Shown: piece by piece, positions 50,578 to 60,569 of the stretch | Numbering within the stretch: the first letter of the stretch is position 1 | Layout of the letters: every line of letters begins with the position of its first letter | Source: Gracilaria domingensis | Lineage: Eukaryota; Rhodophyta; Florideophyceae; Gracilariales; Gracilariaceae | DNA: 62,978 nt | Direction: 5' to 3' | Assembly (NCBI GenBank): GCA_022539475.1 | Contig: VCMS01000412.1 | Location: 18,696-81,673 of the forward strand | Made by a program: the position numbers and the translations under genes | The notes under the pieces: model-generated | Seen by the model: the letters and a program-made list of their open reading frames with translations, nothing else | The model's database searches: none | Told to the model about the DNA's origin: nothing

Positions 50578-50895
50578 CTAATGACGCGGGACCCGGGGAA
50601 GGAGAAACACAATGCGAAGTGTCCGGAATGAGAGGGGCGCACGGAGTGGGGTCGACGATGTCCTCGACACCGAAGGCTCGGGAAGGCGACAAGGGGCAGT
50701 GACCGTTTCGGAAGATGCGGGCGCGGGCGCGGAAAGCTTGAGACGCCTGCTTCTCCGAATGGGCCGGCTATTGTCGTCTTCCAGCGCTGCTTTCAGACGA
50801 AACGGGCAATGGTTGACATGCTGTTGAAGAGATAAGACTCCTCGGCGAGTAACGAAGGGGCACCCACGCTTCTTGTGTGTACAGTAGTAGACCAT
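50578..50895 (-). CDS. Zinc-finger-like N-terminal fragment
   Basis: The 105-codon frame begins MVYYCTHKKRGCPF and continues LSLQQHVNHCPF. The C-x6-C...H-x3-C arrangement, with a Phe after the second Cys and a Leu before the His, resembles degenerate C2H2-type fingers found at the start of some eukaryotic transposon-encoded proteins. A basic stretch (RPIRRSRRLKL) follows. Downstream frames on the same strand (50692-50483, 50522-50127) may continue it after frameshifts or introns. A decayed transposon gene is my best guess. Confidence 0.35.
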   Translation of the reverse strand: MVYYCTHKKRGCPFVTRRGVLSLQQHVNHCPFRLKAALEDDNSRPIRRSRRLKLSAPAPASSETVTAPCRLPEPSVSRTSSTPLRAPLSFRTLRIVFLLPRVPRH

Positions 50896-51222
50896 GGGAA
50901 AGAAGAAATGACGAGAAACGACGACAAAGACTGCAAGGGATGGTTGTAAGAAGGGAAAGGAGGTCGAGCGACAGTCAAGATCGACGTCATGCTGAGAACG
51001 GAGAATATATTTTGAGTTTAAATCACGTGCTTTCGTTCAAAAAGGAACGTAGGTAACGTCGACCTCAACACAAGGTGTACTTCTCGTATTATCTACCACT
51101 GGTTATAAACCTGTGGTTTCGCAACGTTGTACGCTGTACACCTGTCCAGTCTCGCACAGAAAAATAAATCTCTTCCCTCCGCCGCCGCCGCGCCTCCGGC
51201 GTCCGACATACCGTTACCGTCG

Positions 51223-51251
51223 GGCGTTCTACTCCGCCGGAGTAGAACGCC
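51223..51251. repeat. Perfect hairpin (14-bp stem, 1-nt loop)
   Basis: ggcgttctactccg is followed by a single c and its exact reverse complement. Confidence 0.9.
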
Positions 51252-51522
51252 ATAAAGCGGACATCATCCGTATCTCATGGATGTATTCCGTGCAGTCTAT
51301 TCGTACGTTCTTCCATATCCTTCCACGTATCTTTGCTCTAAACTAACCAATCCTCACCACGTTTCTTCGCGCTCTGCGACATGCAAACGGCAGGAAATAA
51401 GTTTTCACCCTCAACTTCTTCTATTTCTCCAAGATATAGAACGATTGAAGGGTGAAAACGGGAACCCGGTAACCCAAAGCGACGACTGTAAGTACGCGAA
51501 CAATGGTTCATTTCGTTGCGCC

Positions 51523-51590
51523 ATAGCTCTATCTTCGCCTCTTGCGCTACTTTTCAAAAGTAGCGCCAAGACGCGAGAAGCTAGAGCCTA
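51523..51590. repeat. Imperfect hairpin with ~30-bp arms
   Basis: The centre cttgcgctacttttcaaaag pairs with tagcgccaag around one unpaired c. Partial complementarity continues outward (agctcta... against ...tagagcc). Confidence 0.7.
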
Positions 51591-51635
51591 CTGCGCAACA
51601 AACCAAGTTGGTTCCTTGGCGATCTTGAATCTCTG

Positions 51636-52338
51636 AGTGTTCGGGATAGACGATTCTGGTACTTGGTTGGGACATAGGCTGCTCTCTCGTTTATCGCATC
51701 TTGCGTATGTTTGCTGCATGGGCATTCTTGGTGTCCTTGCTTGTGAGTTCTCGCTTCGACACCTTTCGCGCTTTGCGATGATGGTAGGCTGGTAACCTAA
51801 CCGATCCCTTTCCTTCTCTTCTTCCTTTTGCGAGTTACCAGGTCCCTCGACTTTTCTAACGCAACGTTTCTGTTTTGTTTTATCAATGGTACGTTCCATC
51901 GCATTTCAAATGTATCCAACGGAGAATGACTAACTTATAGATAATTTCTGCTTGCGTAACAGGTACACCACCAATTTCATTTCGTCTCTCAAGATCGATG
52001 TCTGACTGTTCGGGAAAGAGATTCTGGTGCTTGGTTGGGACATAGACTGCTCTTTCGTTTATCGCATCTTGCGGTATGTTTGCTGCATGGGCATTCTTGG
52101 TGTCCTTGCTTGTGAGTTCTCGCTTCGACACCTTTCGCGCTTTGCGATGATGGTGGGCTGGTAATCTAACCGATCCCTTTCCTTCTTCTTCTTCCTTTTG
52201 CGGGTTACTAGGTCCCTCGACTTTTCTAGCTCAACGTTTCTGTTTTGTTTTATCAATGGTAGGTTCCATCGCATTTCAAATGCATCCAACGGAGAATTGA
52301 CTAACTTATGGATACTTTCTGCTTGCGTATACAGGTAA
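51636..52338. repeat. Direct tandem duplication, period ~366 bp
   Basis: 51636-51966 and 52004-52338 are about 90% identical, from gttcggga.aga..attctgg to gcttgcgta.acaggta. Both copies keep an open minus-strand frame with a shared Arg/Glu-rich peptide (YQPTIIAKRERCRSENSQAR). The duplication is therefore recent or under some constraint. Function unknown. Confidence 0.8.
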
Positions 52339-52380
52339 ATGACTTTTGATGCGGACGTAGCTCACGAGTTGCAGGTGCAG

Positions 52381-52538
52381 GTTCCTCAAGTAGGGAACAT
52401 GCATCTGGGCATGGTTCCCTACATGAGGAACGGAGAGGATGAGGCGCTTCGCGCCTCATCCTCTCGGAGTGCGTATTTGTTCTACCGATACAGCCGATGG
52501 TGGAGGTGCAGTCTGCGGCATCTGCCGCAGATTGCGCC
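52381..52538. repeat. Cluster of three adjacent hairpins
   Basis: Stem 1: 52381-52402 with 52409-52431 (gttcctcaagtagggaacat against its complement, one mismatch and one gap). Stem 2: 52433-52447 with 52451-52465, perfect 15 bp around ttc. Stem 3: 52505-52520 with 52523-52538, 16 bp with two G-T type mismatches. Confidence 0.85.
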
Positions 52539-53000
52539 TACACCCGCTCCATCATGGGGATATGGTACATGTAATATAGCGAAGTAGTGGTTAGCAAAAG
52601 CGGTCGATAGAAGAATAGATACGAATAAAACGGTATGATTTCATAATGGGCATCATCTGTACTAGCACTAGTATTCCATGCGTTGCAGGGTATCATTCCG
52701 CAGAAGGTATCGTGTAATGTGCACCTTAATAGAAACTGAACCTAGACTTCGCGAAATACCGTTCAGGTAGCCGTCGACTAAAGAACTAGCACGAGTGGAA
52801 AACCCACCAGTATTTACTGCACAGCGATTCTGGACGACCCAAGCAATTATCTTCAAATTTTGAAATAATTGATCTCGATATTTTTCAAAAAATTTACTGG
52901 ACGACCCTTGCCACATTCTGGACGACCCTCGCCAAAAACTAGCATCTGCAAGAGACAGACGTTGGCTGTATCGAAACAGCAAACGAGAGAGCAAACGCAC

Positions 53001-54213
53001 TGTAAGGAAACTCAGAAGAGTGAAAACGGACCAGACTTTCCGAAGGTCCGCTCTCTTGCGAGATGGTAGACCAGTGACAGAGCCCTCTGTACCACCCTAA
53101 CTCGGGTGTAAGACCAAAGTGGCACTGGCTATACCTACAGAAGTGCAGGTACGATCGTGGGGAACGATGAGAAACTCTAGAGATCGGGTGGTATCGGCAA
53201 CGATGCGACGCGACCAATGGCAGGTGTAGTCCGGAGAAGGAAAGCAACAAACAACAACAACAAACAACCAACACCCACACGCGACGGGTAGAGCCTCCTC
53301 AGCACTGTGCCTGGAGCGGGGGGAGATTCTCCAACAGGATGCACGGGTTTCCGTAACCACGGCTAAACTCTATACAGAGTCGGATCACATCGTAATCGAG
53401 TCTGATACCTCCTCGATATGACTCGCAAGTACTGACATCAACGACAGATGTTCTTCAGGGATACCGAGAGGGTAGGACCACGTTACCAGACGCAGTTATA
53501 CTCGTGAGAGCGATAACCCACGTAGGCGGTGGCGCCAGAGCCTCCCTGGTGCGCAGTCCACTCAAAAAGCGCTACTCGAGAAAGAGTTCACTTGGGGAGT
53601 ACTCGGGTTTACTTTACAAAGGTGCTGACGACGGTGAGGTCGAGCTCACGTAAGTAGGTCTAAACCAACTATGTACACGTGGTGCACACCCGCAGGGGTC
53701 TGTACACGTAGCTAATTAGTGTCAGGCGCCTCAGGTGCACCACCTATCCTCCCATACTATGCACACACGGTCGTGTCATACACGCGTCCACCTAGCGGTA
53801 AAATCCAGCAATGGCGCCCCTGATTACAGGTAAATTCTGGGAAAGCCATCCAAAAGTAGCCTCCAAATTGGGTCCCACTCATACATTGGGAGTGCATCCT
53901 CCTAGGCTCACCCCTGAATATATGAGTTGCATCATCCCGATTACCACGCGGTATGCGTTGCTCTACATCTTTTCCTCCTTGGACCCGAGAACGACTTCGA
54001 GGCAGACGTTTTGCGCAAACGCGAATACGTAAATACGTGACCACGATGAGCGGTACCGACTCCATGGTTTCTATACCTCGCAAGCGCGATACACACTCAG
54101 GCGAACAGAGATTCCTGGCATCAAGACTGGATCACAGTACATCTGCTATCCTTCCGATGAATCCGAACCAGTTTCCCTATCACCCCTACGGGTCAGGCGA
54201 GCGCGTCGAACTA
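53001..54213 (-). mobile_element. Chromovirus copy C: 3' LTR plus start of the antisense ORF, truncated
   Basis: The LTR runs from TGTAAGGAAACTC (53001) to CTCTACA (53967). A purine tract on the minus strand follows, then the first 168 bp of the antisense ORF (ATG 54046, MSGTDSMVSIPRKRDTH). It differs from copy A mainly by substitutions, so it is an independent older copy. The element breaks off at 54213, where the right inverted-repeat arm begins. Confidence 0.8.
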
Positions 54214-54679
54214 CGTCTGTGTTCTGCAAAGTGGAATATAGTCTGTTCGCTTTGGAAACTAAGCTAGTTTTGGGGCTATTTGGGGCGCGCGAGGGGATAG
54301 CAGAGGCTGGCTCTCAAAAAATTAAGAAATTTTGGAATATTAAATTCCATCTCGCGCAGTTTAGTTCTTGGGTCCCCTAGTTTTTGTAGAGGTTCTACTT
54401 CGCCGCACCACCCATTCACTCTTTTCCGCGACCCTCTCTCAAAACTGCACTCGTGCTAGTTTGCCTTTCCATTTTCTCCCATGTTGCAATGCCAATCGCA
54501 ACTCATCCCACCTCAATCATCCCATCACTTCTTCCCAGTCCACACCACCCCCGCTATTTACCTATTTCTCGCCCATCACGCGTTCGCATCCTCTCTCTCC
54601 GTCTCCGCAAACGTCATTTGTAGAAGTCAGGTGGACAACCCTCCCCCTTCTCGTATACCCGCCTCGCCCCAAAACGGCT

Positions 54680-55601
54680 TCAAATCCCTCCCATCCTTCT
54701 CTGCTCCTGTCCCCTCAGAATCCCCTTCGCAGTCCGCGCTACCTCCGCCGCACTCCTAAACCCAGTCACCACCGGAGCTCCGACTCCTCCCGCGGCACCT
54801 CCTCCACCACCTTCTTCATCTCCTTACGCCTCTTCTTCAGACGGCTCTTCCCATCCCCAACCCACCACCCTTTGTCTTCGGTGTAACAGGGGACCCCTTC
54901 TGCACCGCCACCCTTCCCACACTTCCTTCTCCGTCTTTCCCTCCACACCTCCTTTCACAGTCTCCTCTTCCACCAATCTTTGCCTCTTGCCCAGCTCCTT
55001 CACCTCCTTCTCCAGCACGTCCAACCTCTCGTTCAGAACCCTATTCTCCTCCCGCAACTCTCCAACCTCCCTTCCCGCACACTCCACTATCCATACACAT
55101 GATTTCTAATCTCCACTCCAAATACCGACAACGAATTCCACAGGCTCGAAATCGCCTCACCGAAACACTACTACCACCCCCACTCAGCACCACATCTCCC
55201 ATTTTCCGTTACAATCTCCACAATTCCATCGTCCAGTTGCTCCTTCATCACCAACCCCAACATCCCCACCCTCGCCTTCATCTCCCACACAAACCGCATC
55301 TCCCTGTCACCCTCTCCGCCCCCACTCTCTATCTGGTCTCCAACCTCTAACTGACTCAGATGCACCGCACCCCTTCTCTCCATTGCGATCCCTCCACCTC
55401 CAATTCTACACCCTTCTCCACCTCATCACCATCCCCTCTCCTCACTCACACTTCTTTCCTTCATCGGCCACTTCCTTCTTCTGCGACATACGACCAGCCG
55501 CCGTAATCACGTCCTCTTCCGCTTTGGTGACGGCGTCGGCGGTACTCCTTCCCCTCCAACAGCGCCAACAGCTCCTCATCCTTCACGTATCCGTTCGACA
55601 T
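54680..55601 (-). pseudogene. Coiled-coil gene, right-arm copy
   Basis: Counterpart of 5945-6874. The start (cat at 55599) and stop are kept, and the GELREENRVLNERL coiled-coil segment is intact, but the frame is broken by several indels into pieces 55087-54824 and 54948-54766 among others. Confidence 0.7.
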
Positions 55602-55809
55602 CTTCAGAAGAAGAAGTAGTAGTTGGATCGAAGTTTCCGCTGCGATACAGTGCAATCGAGCTAAGCTGTGCTGTCCACCCCCACTGTCCAACCACACGCA
55701 CTATATCCAGCAACATGATTGTCCCTGTTTCCCTCATCCCATTTCCCGCCAAAACATCTACTGTACACCTTCGCACCTTCCACTATTTAAGCGCCACCTC
55801 TCTGTCTCC

Positions 55810-56185
55810 TCTTTCGCGCTCACATAATCCCCACCCACCTCGCTCGACCGGCGATATTTTTCTCTTCCACCATAACCTTACTCGTGGTTATAGTAGAACA
55901 GGAAGATATTGCCAGTGGAGGCAAGCTAGGGACTAGTGATTGTACTTAGAGTTGCTCACCCTCTGTCTCGACTGGGGGCATGTTCTTCTTCCGTCACATC
56001 CTGTGTGGGTTGTGACAAAAAAAGAATATGTCACCACTCGACACCGGATGGGTAACAATGATAGCACGTAGAGTAGTTCATCCTCCCTCTCAGCGTCCCA
56101 CTGGGGATATATTGATGTTCTCTCACATCCTTTCCCGGTTGTGCTACAAGAGAAATACATCTCCAATGGAGACGGAGAATATAGT
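55810..56185. repeat. Tandem hairpin repeats, right-arm copy
   Basis: Mirror image of the three-unit array at 5377-5745, with the same unit order and foldbacks. Confidence 0.55.
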
Positions 56186-56240
56186 CGTGATAACACGTAA
56201 AGGTAACAATGTAATAAACAATAAATTTATGCTACTATCT

Positions 56241-56575
56241 CTAACCAACCTTTCGAAAACCAGCTATGACATGAGATGGGTTACTCGAGCCAAAGATGGC
56301 AGATCCTGCAACTGAAATGTTTGCACCGGCCTTCACTACTCCTTTCACAGTACTCAGTCCAATACCCCCATCCACCTGTATCCCTATTCTTGCGTACAAC
56401 TCCCTTGCATGTCGCACCTTATCAAGAACACCCTCCATAAACGCCTGTCTCCAAACCCTGGCTCCACTGTCATCAACAATAACATGTCTACAACTCCTTC
56501 CTTCATAAGTGCTTCTACGACCTTTATAGACGTATTCGGGCGCAACCCAACTCCATCCTTTTAATTATGGCAATC
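56241..56575 (-). pseudogene. Ribulose-phosphate 3-epimerase C-terminal fragment, right-arm copy
   Basis: Same truncated piece as 4991-5311 (QVDGGIGLS, VAGSAIFG), with an additional 1-bp deletion in the PGFGGQ region that breaks the frame near 56440. The truncation point is identical in both arms, so it predates their duplication. Confidence 0.7.
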
Positions 56576-56956
56576 TAAGTAAAACTATAGAACCCGTTCA
56601 CGTCATTTATGAAGCCAAAATGGCTCCTTTCATCCTGTATTCAAGATCCCCGTAACTCGTACTTTACAACTACTTTACAACTCAGGTTCGAAATCAGTTT
56701 CATTCATTGTACACTTTCTACTCTTCCAGCTACTTTTTATAAAACATCATCACACTTTGTGGCTTGTCGTCTCATACAAGCCCTATAATTCATTCAGTAC
56801 AATCACATATCATACATTTCGCTCACTTTCACAAAGTGAACCATGTTCCCGTTCTGCGCTTTTCAACCGTTTGTACTTAAGTATCACTCTTTACCCCAGC
56901 AGTTCTCCGCCCATCTTCCATTTCTATCGTCACACAAAAACATTCGAACACTTGCA

Positions 56957-57786
56957 ATGAACTCCCAGTCCGACATGTCTCCAACTCCGCCTCCGAGTCT
57001 CAGATACTCTGACGTCCCTCAGGCCTCATCTCCCTCCCGAAGGACTCGGGCCGTTATTGTTGGAAGGGGGCGTATAGGTACCATGCTGGATAACGAAGAA
57101 GACACGGTCATTTCCGCACACGAATTCTGCAGCATGGCTGCTACCTCTCATCTTTCTGATGTACCGATACTAGTTTTGTGGAAGAACGAACACCCTGGAA
57201 ACCGTAATTCAAGCTTGCCCTTATTCGCTCAGAGAGAATCTCGTTTTTCTTCCAGAATGGAGACATCATACCATTGGTTTCGAAGCTCGGTGTGGACAAA
57301 TGTTCAAAAGTTGTCTTATACGTTGGTGTCCCCTCAAGAAACGCAGCTCCGCAGGATGGTGTCACTCCTCAAAGTCCGGATGGTCTCACTGTCGCAACAG
57401 GAAAGTGGGCCTCCAACGTTGCAGACAGGTTTAGGTCTATGGATCTCACTTGCGGGGTTGTCGACGAAGACACATTTCTCGTAAGCTATTATGAGAAGCT
57501 CGTGTGGCTATCAGCGTTCAACATCGTCGGGGTCTCAAGAGGTTTCATTCCTATGGACGTAGTCGCTACGGAGTGCAGTACGGTTGTGCTCACAATAATG
57601 AAAGAGCTGTTGAAGATAGTTTCGCTTAAGACAGGTACTACTTTCAACCTGGAAGAGACCGTTGGGCGACTTCTTGCATATGGGAAAACTCTCTTTGGCT
57701 TCCCTACTTCTTTCTCCGACTTTCAGTTTAGAAACGCGTACTTCTACGACTTTTCCCCGCCAAGAAAGAAACATTGTAGGCGGTGA
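56957..57786 (+). CDS. Ketopantoate-reductase-like (ApbA/PanE family) protein, one frameshift
   Basis: ATG 56957 starts MNSQSDMSPTPPP, a Ser/Pro-rich extension followed by AVIVGRGRIGTML, a GxGxxG dinucleotide-binding loop. After a frameshift near 57220-57290 the second frame continues with FFFQNGDIIPL and YEKLVWLSAFNIVG. These correspond to the QNG loop and the K-x-x-W-x-x-x-[FN] helix of the C-terminal domain of the ketopantoate reductase family. The total of about 276 codons fits the family. The role would be NAD(P)H-dependent reduction of a 2-keto acid; the exact substrate is uncertain in eukaryotes. The gene is missing from the left arm by a clean deletion. The frameshift may be mutation, consensus error or an unrecognised intron. 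Confidence 0.6.
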
Positions 57787-58478
57787 CCCCGCTCCTTTTC
57801 ATACAAACTACGTCAACGTTGTTAAGGAAAAGTTATCCCGTCCCCATTCCCCAGCTTTGAGGTTAGAACACATGACTTTTCGGTGTTGTAAACCTTTTAG
57901 AGATAGTTAAACATAAAAGTTACTTTATCGAAATGACCTGTTCCTATTACATTACTTATATTGTTCGTCCTTCTGTGGTTCAAGTATGCCCCTTTAAATC
58001 CTACATCCTTATCATAATACCTGGCTAAGTTTTTGCTAGATGGAAAGGGTCATTCCACATCATTAAGTGCACGATACTAGTAACGAAACAAGTACAAAAT
58101 TGTGATATTTCTGAAGAACTAAGCCTTTGCAATACTTGGGTCACCCGTATAAAGTAAGGTAAACCTTTTATGGTTTCAACCCTTAATGGAGGTTGTTTTA
58201 CTGATCTTGATTTCTAAGCTCATGTTGAGATATTCATAGTTTTCTTTACCCACTTGAACCCTTACATATAATTTATGACTAAATCATCCTTTCTTTACTG
58301 CAAATCGATGCAAAAGCTTCTCGTCGTAGTACTTTTAAAACAGTACTACAATACCCGGATATGGTCGTTCTTAGACTCTTTTTATACTACGAAACACCTT
58401 GTGAACATCAATCACATCCTTCTCATTCGTATACCCACACCCATTTGCAAAACGAACCCTCTCGAAAGCTTTGAAAAC
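57787..58478. other. Intergenic region between two right-arm genes
   Basis: Counterpart of about 3930-4590 of the left arm. No gene supported. Confidence 0.5.
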
Positions 58479-59336
58479 ATGTATAACTCAGAAGTTAGAG
58501 CCCAAGAAGTAACTCCTCAGAAGCTGGTTAACGAAATATTCGAAAATGGCTACGCCGTGATTAGTGATATTTACGGTACTCTGAAAAGAGCTGGGGAGAA
58601 CATTCCTGCCGAAACAGTCAAATGCATGAAGTACATCAATGCACGCGTTGGTTTCGGGAATTGCTACTGGGCGAGATATAGAGGATGCCGAGAGTTTCAT
58701 GGAGCACCTGGGTGGCTACAATTTTGGCATCTCTGGAACCAAGGCGCACCGGTGAGATTATCCAATGGTACCGAAATTGATCAGACCTTGACAGGGAAGG
58801 CTACGAAAGATGTGCAGCCGAACTTGAGAGACTTGTACTCTCCTTAAATGAATCGCACGGACTTCACGAAGAGCGTCAACAAGCAGTTGTGAGCACTAGA
58901 AAGACAGTGGACTCCCGAACTTCACGTACAATGGACTGTCGAAGTGGAAAACAGAAGTTAACTCCGGTATTTCAAAAGTGTTGACATCCTTTCCGAACCT
59001 GGTTGCGTACCCTCAGATAAAAACTGTGACATAGGGGACATTCGTTTCACGAAAATTAGTATGGCGCTAGCCTTGGTTGAAAACGACCCCAGTTCGACAC
59101 ACATTTAATCGTTGCTTTCGGGAATGCTTCCAATGATGGCCCTCTATATGAAATGGCAACCCTGGCAGTTCATGTGAAGGGAACGACCTCCAGCAGCGGT
59201 AACATATCTTGTTGATGGGGTGGAGAACGTGCATGAGACCATCAGAAGGGTGGCAGAACTGCACGGGTACAGAAAATGCAAGTGTCAATGGTTTAGAAAT
59301 GCTCTTGGAATTTGTTTCAGTGCTACGATGCCTGTA
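58479..59336 (+). pseudogene. HAD phosphatase, right-arm copy
   Basis: Counterpart of 3057-3929. Motif I reads SDIYGTL: the second catalytic Asp is replaced by Tyr. At least four small indels break the frame after residue ~70 (for example at the ATGRD and GNASND regions). It is inactive as assembled. Confidence 0.75.
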
Positions 59337-59396
59337 ATACTTAGCTATGATATGAGATCTGAGTAATAAAAGTGTCGTATATATCTCAATACCCTT

Positions 59397-60256
59397 TTAT
59401 GACTCATGGTGGTTTTTATCGTGCTGCTTTTCCTCGTAGCCGTACAACAGAGCCACCAGCACAATTGTCGAATGTACATCCTCCACGCTTTCGAACAGGT
59501 TGTGTACTCCACCTGGGATACTATCTTCTTTGACGTGAACGCCGTACACGCCTACTCATGCAAAGGCCCGTCGGCTCAAAGCACTTCCGAACGTCACGAC
59601 GTCATCTGTATCAATAAATCTCGGTTCGTTATCCACAAGATTTTCTCCTCCGCTTCCTTTTGTGTATCGCTTGTCCACAATTTCGCAACTTTTATCGCCG
59701 GATAGATAACAAACGCATCCATCTTCTGCAACAGGTCCCAATAGCAGAATCCACTTCTTCTCTCCACTGCCACAGTTTGTTGTACAGGAAATTGGGAAGG
59801 CCATTATCACTTCTGGTCTCCACGAACCCCTTCTCATCATCATTCACAATACCATGCCTCCTATTCAAATACCTTGCCAGGAACAGTAGTCCGTCAACAG
59901 TGTGGTCAAGGGTGTGATTATTGAATGCAGCCTTAATTTCCCTCTCGTCAGAGAAACGGAGGAAAGCTCCATGATTCGGCCGAGACACCAAACTTATAGT
60001 CTCCGAGTCCTTCCATTTTCCCCTCCACGTCGCCCACATCACCCCCTGTGACAAGTCCGAAACCAACACGTTCGTCAATGAACTTCATACACTTCACAAC
60101 TTCTTCTGGAATTGACTCTCCTTCTCTTCTCAACGTTCCATCAACGGAACTTAATATACCGTAACCATTGGATATATGAACTTAGAAAGGTATTGGGTGA
60201 AATTTCCGCCAAGTCTCCTCTGTTCCTCTGCCATTTTTTCCTGATACAGTCACCAT
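59397..60256 (-). pseudogene. Nucleophile-less HAD paralog, right-arm copy
   Basis: Counterpart of 2144-3004, with the same SSVDGT motif I. It has several frameshifts (frames 60133-59948, 60078-59692, 59843-59556). The convergent arrangement with its sister is preserved. Confidence 0.75.
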
Positions 60257-60569
60257 ACTGCCACAAGTACCGGCATAGACAGGACTGTATAGACTTCTCA
60301 GTTTCATACTTCTCTTAAAGCAACCTTAAGTGCAGTTTCAGAAATGTTAGGACGCTACATGTTCAATTGCGAATTGACTAGTGCCATCAATGATGTTAAC
60401 GATACCGGAGCATTTGGCATGTTGCAATTAGACGCAACTGGACCAAAGACGTTTGACATTTGTTCAATTACCAGCCTGCCGCACCTTTTCTATGTTCATA
60501 TGTATAGCCTTGTAATAGTATACTATCTTAATACTCGCAAGACACTCATAATTTATAATCCATTCATGT

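Larger units (their letters stand above)
48881..53000. other. Region with coding fragments, hairpins and a tandem repeat
   Basis: Between gag of copy B and LTR copy C there is no intact gene. It holds the minus-strand fragments listed separately, a 366-bp-period duplication and at least six short-loop hairpins. 52570-53000 appears featureless. Confidence 0.5.

Noticed and set aside
51636..52538. CRISPR-like array
   Set aside because: Only two long repeats and unrelated hairpins, no regular spacer structure, and a eukaryotic context.
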